Source of the DNA: an uncultured Roseibium sp.
GTDB taxonomy: Bacteria; Pseudomonadota; Alphaproteobacteria; Rhizobiales; Stappiaceae
Direction of reading: 5' to 3'
DNA length: 64,000 bases
Assembly: GCF_963669205.1 (NCBI RefSeq)
Contig: NZ_OY769915.1
Coordinates: 5,306,001-5,370,000, forward strand
Within the stretch, counting starts at the first letter, position 1. Each line of letters starts with the position of its first letter. The translations under genes were made by a program, and so were the position numbers. Positions 52,827 through 61,261 of this stretch are shown here, piece after piece. The notes beneath the pieces are model-generated. The model was not told the DNA's origin and did no database searches. It saw only the letters and a list, made by a program, of their open reading frames with translations.

Positions 52827-53864
52827 ATGAGCAAGGGTGTGAATCTGAAGGAACTGTCGAATCGGCTGCAACTTTCGCAGACGACCGTCAGCCGTGCCTT
52901 GAACGGATATCCGGAGGTCAGTGCCGAAACGCGGCGCAGGGTTGCCGAAATGGCGGAGAAGCTCGGATATGCGCCCAACAGCCAGGCCAGGCGCCTTGCA
53001 ACGGGACGGTCGATGGCAATCGGCCATGTCATCCCGCGATCGATCCACGAGATGATGAACCCGATTTTTCTGGAATTCATCGCCGGTGCGGGGGAAACCT
53101 ATTCCAAGCACGGCTACGACATGATCATTTCGGTGGTCGAGGACGATCACGAGGAAGACGCTTACCGGCAGATCGCCTCCCGCAAGAAAGCCGACGGTGT
53201 GATCATTCATGGCCCGGCAGCTGACGAAAGCCGGCACAGGCTGCTGCGCGAAATCAACCTTCCCTTCGTCGTTCATGGCCGCATCCCCGGGGCCGAACGG
53301 GAAACGTCCTGGGTCGACATGAACAACCGCCGCGCCTTCGAGCGGGCAACGAACCTGCTTCTCGACCTCGGTCACAAGCGGATCGCCCTGTTGAACGGCC
53401 TCGAGCACATGGACTTTGCCCGACGGCGCCGCGCGGGCTTTGAAGACGCCCTCGCGGCAAGAGGCCTGATACCGGACACTCAGATCATGCGCACCTCCGA
53501 CATGACGGAGCCCTACGGCTGTGACAATGCAATGGAGATGCTCAGGTCCGGCAACCCGCCGACCGCCTTCCTTGTGTCCTCGATGATTTCGGCCATCGGC
53601 GTCGCGCGCGCCATCGGCCAGTGCGGGCTGGAAACCGGGAAAGATGTCTCCATCATCACCCATGACGACGCTCTCTCGTTCCTGCCGAACAGCGGTGAAG
53701 TACCGATCTTCACATGCACACGTTCGTCTGTGCGCTATGCCGGCCAGCGCGCCGCCGAACTGCTCCTCGACCACATCGCCGACCCGGACCGCGAACCCTC
53801 GTCCTTGCATCTCGACGCGGAGTTGATCATCGGCCAGTCGACCGGGCCTGCGCCCGATCGCTGA
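52827..53864 (+). CDS. LacI family transcriptional regulator (AglR-type)
   Basis: 345 aa. LacI HTH (GVNLKELSNRLQLSQTTVSRALNGYPEVSAETRRRVAEMAEKLGYAPNSQARRLATGRS), including the minor-groove hinge helix, and a periplasmic-binding-like effector domain (IGHVIPRSIHEMMNPIFLEFIAGAGE, DGVIIHGPAADESRHRLLREINLPFVVHGR, HKRIALLNGLEHMDFARRRRAGFEDAL). Divergent from aglEFGK, so it is the likely repressor responding to alpha-glucosides. Starts after GGAGGG at 52797, though 24 bases from the ATG; operator 2 intervenes. Confidence 0.93.
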   Translation: MSKGVNLKELSNRLQLSQTTVSRALNGYPEVSAETRRRVAEMAEKLGYAPNSQARRLATGRSMAIGHVIPRSIHEMMNPIFLEFIAGAGETYSKHGYDMIISVVEDDHEEDAYRQIASRKKADGVIIHGPAADESRHRLLREINLPFVVHGRIPGAERETSWVDMNNRRAFERATNLLLDLGHKRIALLNGLEHMDFARRRRAGFEDALAARGLIPDTQIMRTSDMTEPYGCDNAMEMLRSGNPPTAFLVSSMISAIGVARAIGQCGLETGKDVSIITHDDALSFLPNSGEVPIFTCTRSSVRYAGQRAAELLLDHIADPDREPSSLHLDAELIIGQSTGPAPDR

Positions 53865-53889
53865 ACAAAAGCTGCCGGACCGTCACCGG

Positions 53890-54561
53890 TCACACATAGG
53901 ACAGGCCGCTGTTTCGCAATAGATCGTCCATTGTTTTCAGACCGCTGAGGCGGTGCGCACTGGCAAGCTCGGCAGCCTGCTCCGCTTCGCCGGCGGCAAT
54001 CGCGTCGACAATCTTGCGATGCGTTGCGTCACGCGCAGCAGGCGCATTGTTCAGCCGGAGCAACACGGAATTCGCTCGGAAAACCTGGTCCAGGAGACCG
54101 CAGATTTCCGAGTGCAGTCTGTCGTTGCCCGACAGCCCCGCAACAAGGCGGTGAAATGTGTCGTCAAGTTGCGCCCACGCCAAAATGTCTCTCGCCTGAA
54201 GCGCGGTTTCACCTTCTTCCAGAACCTGGCGAAGACCTGAGAGCGGACCGTTTGCGATATCAAGACGGGCGGCGGCATGTGCCGCAAGGCCCTCAAGCAC
54301 GGCAAGTATCTCGAATATTTCGCGAAAGTCCTTTTGCGAGATCGCGACGACGCGTGCGCCGCGACGCGGGATCAGGTCGATCAGCCCTTCCGCCTCAAGC
54401 CGGATCAGAGCTTCCCTGACGGGTGTACGGCTCATGCCGAGACGATTTGCAATGTCGGGTTCCGGCGCTTGATATCCGGGCGGCAAGATACCATGCAGGA
54501 TCTCGTCTTTCAGACGGTCATAGGCACTATCGACCCGCGTTGATTTGACTTTCGCTAACAT
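53890..54561 (-). CDS. GntR family transcriptional regulator, FCD subfamily
   Basis: 223 aa. GntR winged helix (RVDSAYDRLKDEILHGILPPGYQAPEPDIANRLGMSRTPVREALIRLEAEGLIDLIPRRGARVV) and all-helical FCD effector domain (FREIFEILAVLEGLAAHAAARL, LDDTFHRLVAGLSGNDRLHSEI, THRKIVDAIAAGEAEQAAELASAHRL), with the Asp/His residues expected for metal-dependent ligand binding. The ATG at 54561 gives the standard length; I see no clear ribosome site. Divergent from the reductase and isomerase genes at 55123-56971, which it may control. Confidence 0.91.
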   Translation of the reverse strand: MLAKVKSTRVDSAYDRLKDEILHGILPPGYQAPEPDIANRLGMSRTPVREALIRLEAEGLIDLIPRRGARVVAISQKDFREIFEILAVLEGLAAHAAARLDIANGPLSGLRQVLEEGETALQARDILAWAQLDDTFHRLVAGLSGNDRLHSEICGLLDQVFRANSVLLRLNNAPAARDATHRKIVDAIAAGEAEQAAELASAHRLSGLKTMDDLLRNSGLSYV

Positions 54562-55122
54562 TGCGGAGGCTTTCAGAACACAATTTCGAAAATGACGGTG
54601 TGCCCGAACCGCACTGCAGGCGCAGCCTTGCCGGACCTTGATGTTCTTGCAAACAAACCCATTCAGCATTGATAATAATACTGATAAAATTTTACTCAAA
54701 GTGGATCGAAACGGGAAAAGACGCGGCACGATCGATCCCCTGCACCACTCAACGTATTGATTAGTCTGTAGAAAAACATGCAGAGCCAGCAAAAGCATCG
54801 TAAAAATTACTGATTTAATTTGGTGTGAATCCGATTTCGAACTGCGGATTTGAACGAGTGCGGCTGCAAACATCTTAACGGTTTATGCATACCCCGTGCT
54901 TGTGTGTGCCTCCGCGCACGGATCGCCAGCGTCTTCCTGCTTGCCGATATGGGCCGTCTTGCGCCGGGGCGCGTCCCGGCTGGCGCGCCGCGTCCGGACC
55001 GGCTTTTGCCACGCTGCCTTCCTCTTGTGCCGGGCGCCGCTCCTGCACTAGGGTCAGGACTTTCCCTTCTCATGCGCACGGGTCGCGTTTGCGAACCGAT
55101 GCGTTTTCCGGAGCTGCCATTG
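54562..55122. other. intergenic region upstream of the GntR-type and reductase genes
   Basis: 561 bases. 54660-54840 is AT-rich (GATTGATAATAATACTGATAAAATTTTAC and similar), as expected for divergent promoters. Repeats of the form TTGAT/CTGAT at 54669, 54680 and 54757 may be part of a GntR site, but I see no clean palindrome. From about 54880 to 55080 it is GC-rich and open in the frame of the reductase, yet unlike any reductase N-terminus. I see no gene. Confidence 0.55.
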
Positions 55123-56070
55123 ATGAAGCCAGTTGTTCCCTTCATTCCCGAAGCCCATTCGCACGAGCGGGAGGTCTGGCAGCGGGAACTGTCCAGATCG
55201 CTCAGCGATCTGGCCGAACTCAAACCGTTCGACGCGCTCAGCGAAGAAGAGCGTCTTGCCGCCAGAGTTGCCATCGTCGCAAATCCGGACCCGGCCCATG
55301 TCGCGGCCCTGCCAAACCTTGTCTGGGTGCAGAGCCTGTGGGCCGGCGTCGAGCGCCTGATGTCCGAATTGCCGGAAGAGGGTCCGCTGATTGTCAGGCT
55401 TGCCGATCCGCAAATGGCTGAAACCATGTCCGAGGCGGTTCTGGCCTGGACGCTCTACCTGCATCGCGACATGCCCCGCTACATGGCGCAGCAGCGCCGG
55501 GGCGTGTGGCAGGAGCATTTTCTGAAAACCCCGGCGGAACGGACGGTCGGTGTTCTCGGACTGGGCAATCTCGGCACGGCTTCGGCGCAGCGCCTGCGGG
55601 CCAACGGATTTACGGTTGCCGGTTGGAGCCGGTCGAAGAAAACCCTTGACGGGGTCCGCTGTTTTCACGGGCCGGACGGTCTGAAACAGCTTCTTGGCGA
55701 GGTCGACATTGTCGTCGTGCTGGTCCCCCTGACAGATCAGACCCGGGGCCTGCTCGGCAAGGACGAATTCAGTTCCTGCAAGCAAGGCGCCGCGATCATC
55801 AATTTCGCGCGCGGGCCGGTGATCGGGACCGGTGCGCTGGTCGACGGGCTCGACACAGGGCACCTGTCTCATGCGGTTCTCGATGTTTTCGATGAAGAGC
55901 CGCTGCCACCCGAAAGCCCGCTCTGGCGGCATGAAAAAATCACCGTGCTTCCACATATCTCCGCGCCGACGATCATCAGCACGGCCTCAAGGCTTGTTGC
56001 CCGCAATCTCGGGACGTTCCTGGAAACGGGCGCGGTTCCCGATCACGTCGACCGAAAACGTGGATACTGA
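55123..56070 (+). CDS. glyoxylate/hydroxypyruvate reductase A-like D-2-hydroxyacid dehydrogenase
   Basis: 315-aa NAD(P)H-dependent reductase close in length to E. coli GhrA (312). Segments: VWVQSLWAGVERLM, LADPQMAETMSEAVLAWTLYLHRDMPRYMAQQ, nucleotide motif VGVLGLGNLGTASAQRLRANGFTVAGWSR, ARGPVIGTGALVDGL with the catalytic Arg, and the His of LPHISAPT paired with Glu in DVFDEEPLP. The start at 55123 has GGAG nine bases upstream and gives the family N-terminus (MKPVVPFIPEAH); longer in-frame starts exist but add unmatched sequence. Followed by a sugar isomerase gene. Confidence 0.9.
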   Translation: MKPVVPFIPEAHSHEREVWQRELSRSLSDLAELKPFDALSEEERLAARVAIVANPDPAHVAALPNLVWVQSLWAGVERLMSELPEEGPLIVRLADPQMAETMSEAVLAWTLYLHRDMPRYMAQQRRGVWQEHFLKTPAERTVGVLGLGNLGTASAQRLRANGFTVAGWSRSKKTLDGVRCFHGPDGLKQLLGEVDIVVVLVPLTDQTRGLLGKDEFSSCKQGAAIINFARGPVIGTGALVDGLDTGHLSHAVLDVFDEEPLPPESPLWRHEKITVLPHISAPTIISTASRLVARNLGTFLETGAVPDHVDRKRGY

Positions 56071-56152
56071 CCTTCCGGTGCCGGGGCGTCGCAATACTGT
56101 CAAGGATTGCACCGTATCAGGCACACAGTTTCACTTGCCATGAAGGTACATC

Positions 56153-56971
56153 ATGCCGACCCTTCCGATCCTGGGCGCAGCGCTCAATGTCAACAGTCTG
56201 GAAACCCATCGCAAGCTCATGCTCGACAAGCCCCGGGATCTTGAGCTTCAGGATTTCTGGCCCGGCGAGGTTCTCAACGGAGACTGGATGCCCCTTGTGG
56301 AGCGCGCCAGGACATTGCTCGACGGCCACGAAGGCCGCCTCGGCATTCATGGACCCTTCTGGGGCTTCACCATCGATGCCGTCGATGTGGACGTGCGCGA
56401 TGTGGTCAAGAAGCGCCTCCTGCAGGGTCTTGAAGTCTGCGAAGCGCTCGGCGCATCGCATATGGTCGTGCACAGTCCCTATTCCACGTGGGATCACAAC
56501 AACCTCGACAACTACGAGAACGGGCGCGAACGCAAGATCGAGCTTTGCCACCTGACCATGAAAGACGCCGTCAAGCGGGCTGAGGACATCGGCTGTGAAC
56601 TCGTCATCGAAAACATCGAGGACATAGATCCGTATCTCAGGAAAATACTCGCCGACAGTTTCGGGTCCCGGATGGTGAAGGTCTCGATCGACACGGGCCA
56701 TGCCCACTATGCCCATGGTTCCACCGGCGCACCGCCGGTCGACTACTACGTGAAGGCAGCCGGAAACGATCTGCGCCACGTGCATCTTCAAGATGCCGAT
56801 GGCTATGCCGACCGCCACTGGGCGCTTGGCGAGGGAACCATCAGCTGGCACGCGGTCTTTGCGGCCCTGTCGAAACTGGAGAGCGACCCGCGCCTCATTG
56901 TCGAGGTCCGCGATCACGCCGATGTGCCCGTTTCGATTGAGAACATGGCTGCGCTCGGCCTGGCACAATGA
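56153..56971 (+). CDS. sugar phosphate isomerase/epimerase family TIM-barrel protein
   Basis: 272-aa AP-endonuclease 2-type barrel. Metal-site segments: LGIHGPFWGFTID, HMVVHSPYSTWDH, CELVIENIEDIDP (Glu), VKVSIDTGHAHYAHG (Asp, His), LRHVHLQDADGYADRHWALGEGTISW (His, Asp, Glu). AAGG lies eight bases before the ATG. It follows the hydroxypyruvate reductase after about 80 bases in the same direction and is probably cotranscribed. No specific reaction can be assigned; hydroxypyruvate isomerase or a sugar-acid epimerase is conceivable. Confidence 0.83.
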   Translation: MPTLPILGAALNVNSLETHRKLMLDKPRDLELQDFWPGEVLNGDWMPLVERARTLLDGHEGRLGIHGPFWGFTIDAVDVDVRDVVKKRLLQGLEVCEALGASHMVVHSPYSTWDHNNLDNYENGRERKIELCHLTMKDAVKRAEDIGCELVIENIEDIDPYLRKILADSFGSRMVKVSIDTGHAHYAHGSTGAPPVDYYVKAAGNDLRHVHLQDADGYADRHWALGEGTISWHAVFAALSKLESDPRLIVEVRDHADVPVSIENMAALGLAQ

Positions 56972-57124
56972 CGCCGGCAAACGGCCAGCAAGCCCGACCC
57001 CACAAATTTGTGAAGAGGCGTTAGCGGACAGGTCGCCACCCTTTGCCTAAGTACAGTTCTGGATCGAGGTGTGTCCCGGCATTCCTCGACCGGAACGGGC
57101 TCTTGCAAAGGTGTGCTGACAAAT

Positions 57125-57841
57125 ATGCTTGAACTGCCGCTTGCGTATCTTGCCGGTCTTCTGACCCTGATAAATCCCTGTGTCCTGCCGGTTCTGCCGA
57201 TCGTGCTCACGACGGCGCTCAACGCGGACAAGCGCGCACCCGTCGCGCTTGCGGCGGGAATGAGCGTTTCCTTCGTGATCGTCGGAATGCTGGTGTCCAC
57301 GGTCGGTTACGCCATCGGCCTGACCGAGGACGTCATGGCAAGGGTCGGCGCGGCGCTGATGATTGTGTTCGGCCTCGTGCTGCTGGTGCCGGTGTTCAGC
57401 CAGCGCTTCGAACTCGCCGCAGCCGGATTTTCCGGTTCGGCCGGGCAAAAGCTGCACAGCACCGACACCGGTGGCCTGCGCGGCCAGTTTCTGGGTGGAG
57501 CCCTGCTCGGTGCGGTTTGGTCGCCCTGTATCGGTCCGACGCTAGGCGGCGCGATCGCGCTTGCGTCCCAGGGCCAGAGCCTCGCCTGGGCCGCCGCCAT
57601 CATGTCCTTCTTCGCGCTCGGCGTTTCGACCTTCATCGTTGGTCTCGGGCTCGGTGCGGGAGAAACCATCCGCCGCAGGGCCGACAGATTGCGCGGCCTG
57701 GCGGAGAAATCCAAACCCCTGATGGGGGTCGTATTCATCGCAGTCGGCGTGCTGCTGCTGCTCAACGTCCACAAGATGTTCGACGCGTGGGCCCTGAGCG
57801 TGATGCCGATCTGGCTGCAGGATCTTTCGGTCCGGTTTTGA
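57125..57841 (+). CDS. CcdA/DsbD-like transmembrane thiol:disulfide transfer protein
   Basis: 238-aa membrane protein with about six helices. It has the two Cys-Pro-containing helices of the CcdA family: LTLINPCVLPVLPIVL and GAVWSPCIGPTLGG, the redox pair that carries electrons across the membrane. Without periplasmic domains it is of the short CcdA/ScsB-like type. Followed 27 bases later by an exported thioredoxin-like protein, its probable periplasmic partner. Confidence 0.9.
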   Translation: MLELPLAYLAGLLTLINPCVLPVLPIVLTTALNADKRAPVALAAGMSVSFVIVGMLVSTVGYAIGLTEDVMARVGAALMIVFGLVLLVPVFSQRFELAAAGFSGSAGQKLHSTDTGGLRGQFLGGALLGAVWSPCIGPTLGGAIALASQGQSLAWAAAIMSFFALGVSTFIVGLGLGAGETIRRRADRLRGLAEKSKPLMGVVFIAVGVLLLLNVHKMFDAWALSVMPIWLQDLSVRF

Positions 57842-57868
57842 TCTTGAAGTGAATGGAAAGGAACGAAC

Positions 57869-58291
57869 ATGAACCGCCGTCGCTTTCTTACGACAACTGC
57901 AGGCGCCGCGCTCACGGCGACCCTACTGCCCGCAACCGCGTTTGCAAACGGAATGGTCGATTACTCGCCGGGGCTCATCCAGAAGCATCTCGCTGCCGGC
58001 AAGACCGTCTTCGTCGACTATGCCGCCTCCTGGTGCAGCACCTGCGCACGTCAGGAACGGGTCATCACGGCCCTGCGCCAGGCCAACCCGGCCTACGACC
58101 AGACGATGGTTTTCATCCGGGTTGACTGGGACGCCTTCGGCGGTCACGAAGTCACCACGTCCCGCAAGATACCGCGCCGGTCCACCCTGCTCGTCTTGAA
58201 AGGCGATCAGGAGCTGGGACGCATCGTTGCCGGGACGAGCGAACAGCAGATCAAGGCGTTGCTGGATACCGGCCTGCAGGCAGGAAGCTGA
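57869..58291 (+). CDS. Tat-exported thioredoxin-fold protein
   Basis: 140 aa. The N-terminus MNRRRFLTTTAGAALTATLLPATAFA carries a twin-arginine motif (RRRFLTT), implying export in a folded state to the periplasm. The mature domain has FVDYAASWCSTCARQERVI: active-site Cys-Ser-Thr-Cys in a thioredoxin fold of the DsbD-gamma type, and the cis-Pro segment KIPRRSTLLVLKG. Paired with the CcdA-like gene, it should receive reducing power from it. GAAAGGAACG precedes the ATG. Confidence 0.9.
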   Translation: MNRRRFLTTTAGAALTATLLPATAFANGMVDYSPGLIQKHLAAGKTVFVDYAASWCSTCARQERVITALRQANPAYDQTMVFIRVDWDAFGGHEVTTSRKIPRRSTLLVLKGDQELGRIVAGTSEQQIKALLDTGLQAGS

Positions 58292-58396
58292 CGGCCACGC
58301 TCAAGGTGTCAGCTAGAGCATTTTCCGACCAATTAGGGTCATTTGACCGAGGCCCTGCGGATGAAGCAGGCGGCCGGTGACGCCAACTCTCCAACC

Positions 58397-58434
58397 TCAT
58401 CCTGAGGAGCGCGCTCACGCGCTTCCTCAGGATG
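58397..58434. repeat. CATCCTGAGGAG palindromic repeat, hairpin form
   Basis: TCATCCTGAGGAGCGCG / CGCGCTTCCTCAGGATGA, about 17 pairs with one bulge and a four-base loop. Same family as 4483-4522 and 4804-4846, here with a closed stem. It lies between the thioredoxin gene and gnd, which converge. Confidence 0.65.
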
Positions 58435-58482
58435 ACGGCGTGGCTGTCGTCTGGATGACTTGGTCTGAATGCGATGACGAAT

Positions 58483-58513
58483 AAGCCTCCGCGAACAGTC
58501 GCGGAGGCTTTTT
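58483..58513 (+). terminator. intrinsic terminator between thioredoxin gene and gnd
   Basis: Perfect 12-bp stem AAGCCTCCGCGA / TCGCGGAGGCTT with four-base loop ACAG, followed on the plus strand by TTT. Strong Rho-independent terminator for the ccdA-trx operon; it could also stop minus-strand transcripts from gnd. Confidence 0.85.
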
Positions 58514-58522
58514 GCTGCTCGA

Positions 58523-59947
58523 TCAGCCCATCGCCCACGGGCCGTGATAGCCGCCGCCGTCCTTGTCCGTGCGCTCGAAACCGTGTGCGCCGAAAAAGTC
58601 CCGCTGGCCCTGCAGCATGTTCGCCGTCGAGCGCGCCGTGCGCATGATGTCGAAATAGGACAGCGCCGCGGACAGCGCCGGGACCGGCAGGCCGTGCAGC
58701 GCCGCTTGCGCCACCACCTGCCGCAACTGGGCCTCGGTTTCCTTCAGCTTGGCCGAAAAGAAGGGCGCCAGCATCAGATTGCGTTCCGCATCCTCGGCTA
58801 GCGCAGCCGACATGTCATTGAGCATGGCGGAGCGGATGATGCAGCCGTTGCGCCAGATCTTCGCGATCTTCGGCAGGGGCATCGCCCAGCCATATTGGCG
58901 GGCCGCCTCCAGAATGAGATCGAAGCCTTGCGCATAGCAGACGATCTTGCCGGCGACGAGCGCGGCTTCCAACGCGTCGATGGCGACCAGATCCCGGCCG
59001 AGGGCCGTCGGTGCGGCGCCAAACTCCGCCTCTCCCGCTTTCCGTTCGTCAAGCCGCGACGACATATTGCGAACGGCAACAGCCGCCTCGATGGTGCTGG
59101 CGGGTGTGCCCAGCATCAGCGCCTCGATGGCCGTCCAGCGGCCCGTCCCCTTCTGCCCGGCCCTGTCAAGGATGATGTCGAGCATCGGCCGGCCGGTATC
59201 CGGATCCGGCGTGGTCGCCACCTTTCCCGAAATCTCGATCAGGTAGGATTGAAGGATGCCCTGGTTCCACTTTTCAAAAACGGCTCCGATTTCCGCAGCC
59301 GGCATGCCGAACCCGTCGCGCATGACACCGTAGACCTCGGCGATCATCTGCATGTCGGCATATTCGATACCGTTGTGAACCGTCTTGACCAGGTGCCCGG
59401 CACCGGCCTCGCCAAGATGGGCCGCGCAGGGTTCGCCTTCATGTTTCGCTGAAATGGCTTCCAGAATATGGCCGACCTGATCCCAGGCATCGTTCGCACC
59501 GCCACCCATGATGGACGGGCCGTAGCGCGCACCTTCTTCACCACCCGAGACGCCGATCCCCATGAAGCGGGGCCCGTGTTCCGCGGATGCGGCAGCACGC
59601 CGGTTGGTGTCGTGGTAGTTCGCGTTGCCCGCATCGATGATGAGGTCCTGCGCATCCAGCAACGGGCGCAGCGCTTCGATCTGTGCGTCCACGGCCTCTC
59701 CGGCCGGCACCATCAGGATGACGGCACGCGGCGGCCTGATCGAGGCGACAAACTCTTCGAGCGTTTTCGTGGGGACGAGTTTTCCGGCCAGGTCCCCGGC
59801 CTTCGCCATGAACTGGTCGGTCTTCTCCGTGGTCCTGTTATAGACCGCGATCTGGAATCCGTTCTCGGCAATGTTGAGAGCAAGGTTGCCGCCCATCGTG
59901 CCCAGGCCGATCAGGCCGATTTCCGCAACAGCGCCGTTTGAACTCAT
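58523..59947 (-). CDS. gnd: 6-phosphogluconate dehydrogenase, decarboxylating
   Basis: 474-aa oxidative pentose-phosphate enzyme making ribulose 5-phosphate, CO2 and NADPH. NADP motif GLIGLGTMGGNLALNIAENGF, the family signature GIGVSGGEEGARYGPSIMGGG, the catalytic Lys in AGHLVKTVHNGIEYADMQ, and the C-terminal HGFERTDKDGGGYHGPW. Length and ending match the dimeric long form. ATG at 59947 with AAGG eight bases upstream. Single gene, divergent from the iron-type importer. Confidence 0.96.
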   Translation of the reverse strand: MSSNGAVAEIGLIGLGTMGGNLALNIAENGFQIAVYNRTTEKTDQFMAKAGDLAGKLVPTKTLEEFVASIRPPRAVILMVPAGEAVDAQIEALRPLLDAQDLIIDAGNANYHDTNRRAAASAEHGPRFMGIGVSGGEEGARYGPSIMGGGANDAWDQVGHILEAISAKHEGEPCAAHLGEAGAGHLVKTVHNGIEYADMQMIAEVYGVMRDGFGMPAAEIGAVFEKWNQGILQSYLIEISGKVATTPDPDTGRPMLDIILDRAGQKGTGRWTAIEALMLGTPASTIEAAVAVRNMSSRLDERKAGEAEFGAAPTALGRDLVAIDALEAALVAGKIVCYAQGFDLILEAARQYGWAMPLPKIAKIWRNGCIIRSAMLNDMSAALAEDAERNLMLAPFFSAKLKETEAQLRQVVAQAALHGLPVPALSAALSYFDIMRTARSTANMLQGQRDFFGAHGFERTDKDGGGYHGPWAMG

Positions 59948-60206
59948 CAAGGAAGCCTTTCTCAGATCGATTTAAATTGTCGTTACGAGGTGATAGCCGA
60001 CCCGCCTCCTTCGGGCAATGGCCGGAACGGCGGATCAAGCGAGAGACATGCGTATCTCGTGCCGGATCACGTAAACCTGAAACAAGAATTCAGAAAATAG
60101 GCTGATCCTGCGATTCTCCCTGGCGATCGAAAAAGACTGTCACATAAGCCTGCTAACCACCTGAGCACCCGCATCCTCCTGCGGCTTTGTTCAAAGGATT
60201 AGTCAG

Positions 60207-61187
60207 ATGAAGAACATGTTGATCGCAGCCGGCCTTCTGGCCATGGCATCCACGCCTGCCTTAGCGGACGATGTTTCCGGAAAACTGGTGCTGTACACGT
60301 CGCAGCCGAACGCCGATGCGCAGGCGACTGTCGACGCATTCACGGCAAAGCACCCGGGCGTTGACGTCGAGTGGGTCCGCGACGGCACCACCAAAATGAT
60401 GGCAAAGCTGCGCGCGGAGTTCGAGGCCGGCGCACCGAAACCGGACGTGCTTCTGATCGCCGACATGGTCACGATGGAAGGTCTGAAGAAAGAGGGCCGT
60501 CTGATGGCGCATGAGGGCGCTGACGTTTCCGCGTACGATCCCGCCATCATGGACGGCGACAAGACCTATTTCTCCACCAAGCTGATCACCAGCGGCATCG
60601 TCTACAACACCAACGCGCCGATGAAGCCGACGTCCTACAAGGACCTTCTGAAGCCGGAAGCGAAGGACAAGCTGGCGATGCCGTCCCCGCTCACCTCCGG
60701 TGCGGCAACCATTCACATGGCAGCCCTGACGTCCAACCCGGATCTCGGCTGGGCCTACTATGAGGGCCTCGCCGATCAGGGCGCCAACCCGAAGGGTGGC
60801 AACGGCGGCACCTACAAGGCGATCGCAGGCGGTGAGAAACTCTACGGCTTCGTCGTCGACTTCCTGCCGATCCGCGAGAAACTCAAAGGCGCTCCGGTTG
60901 AGTTCGTCTTTCCCGAAGAAGGCGTTTCTGCGGTGACCGAGCCGGTTGCCATCCTTTCCACCGCACAGAACCCGGGCGCCGCAAAGGCCTTTGTCGACTT
61001 CCTGATTTCCGAAGACGGCCAGAAGCTCGCCTCCTCCCAGGGCTACCTGCCGGCGCACCCGGCTGTCGCGGCACCGGAAGGCTTTCCGGCACGCGATGAG
61101 ATCAAGTTGATGGAGTTCGATCCGGCTGCAGCGCTGGAACAGGACCAGGCCAACAAGATCAAGTTCACCGAGATCTTCGGCGGCTAA
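60207..61187 (+). CDS. ABC transporter substrate-binding protein, iron(III)/phosphonate type
   Basis: 326-aa periplasmic protein with signal peptide MKNMLIAAGLLAMASTPALA-DDVSGKLVLYTSQPNADAQATVDAF. The LVLYTSQPNADAQ start and the segments DVLLIADMVTMEGLKKEGRL, SPLTSGAATIHMAAL and VTEPVAILSTAQNPGAAKAFVDFLISEDGQ are those of the FbpA/AfuA and 2-aminoethylphosphonate-binding cluster. The Tyr pair that binds Fe3+ in FbpA is not obvious, so phosphonate or another anion is possible. AAGGA is nine bases before the ATG. Followed by a hairpin and the permease gene. Confidence 0.88.
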   Translation: MKNMLIAAGLLAMASTPALADDVSGKLVLYTSQPNADAQATVDAFTAKHPGVDVEWVRDGTTKMMAKLRAEFEAGAPKPDVLLIADMVTMEGLKKEGRLMAHEGADVSAYDPAIMDGDKTYFSTKLITSGIVYNTNAPMKPTSYKDLLKPEAKDKLAMPSPLTSGAATIHMAALTSNPDLGWAYYEGLADQGANPKGGNGGTYKAIAGGEKLYGFVVDFLPIREKLKGAPVEFVFPEEGVSAVTEPVAILSTAQNPGAAKAFVDFLISEDGQKLASSQGYLPAHPAVAAPEGFPARDEIKLMEFDPAAALEQDQANKIKFTEIFGG

Positions 61188-61210
61188 TCCACGCTCGCTT
61201 GAAAATTCTC

Positions 61211-61240
61211 ACGTCAGCGCGGCCAGAGCCGCGCTGACGT
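61211..61240 (+). terminator. hairpin after the iron-type binding-protein gene
   Basis: Perfect 13-bp stem ACGTCAGCGCGGC / GCCGCGCTGACGT with tetraloop CAGA, followed by CCTTTTG. Terminator-like, between binding-protein and permease genes, so it probably reduces but does not abolish permease expression. Confidence 0.7.
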
Positions 61241-61261
61241 CCTTTTGTTCCACAAGTCGCA

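Noticed and set aside
54850..55122. N-terminal extension of the hydroxypyruvate reductase frame by 91 codons.
   Set aside because: The extension (many Arg, Ala, Pro, Cys) does not match the family, and a ribosome site and the normal N-terminus occur at 55123.
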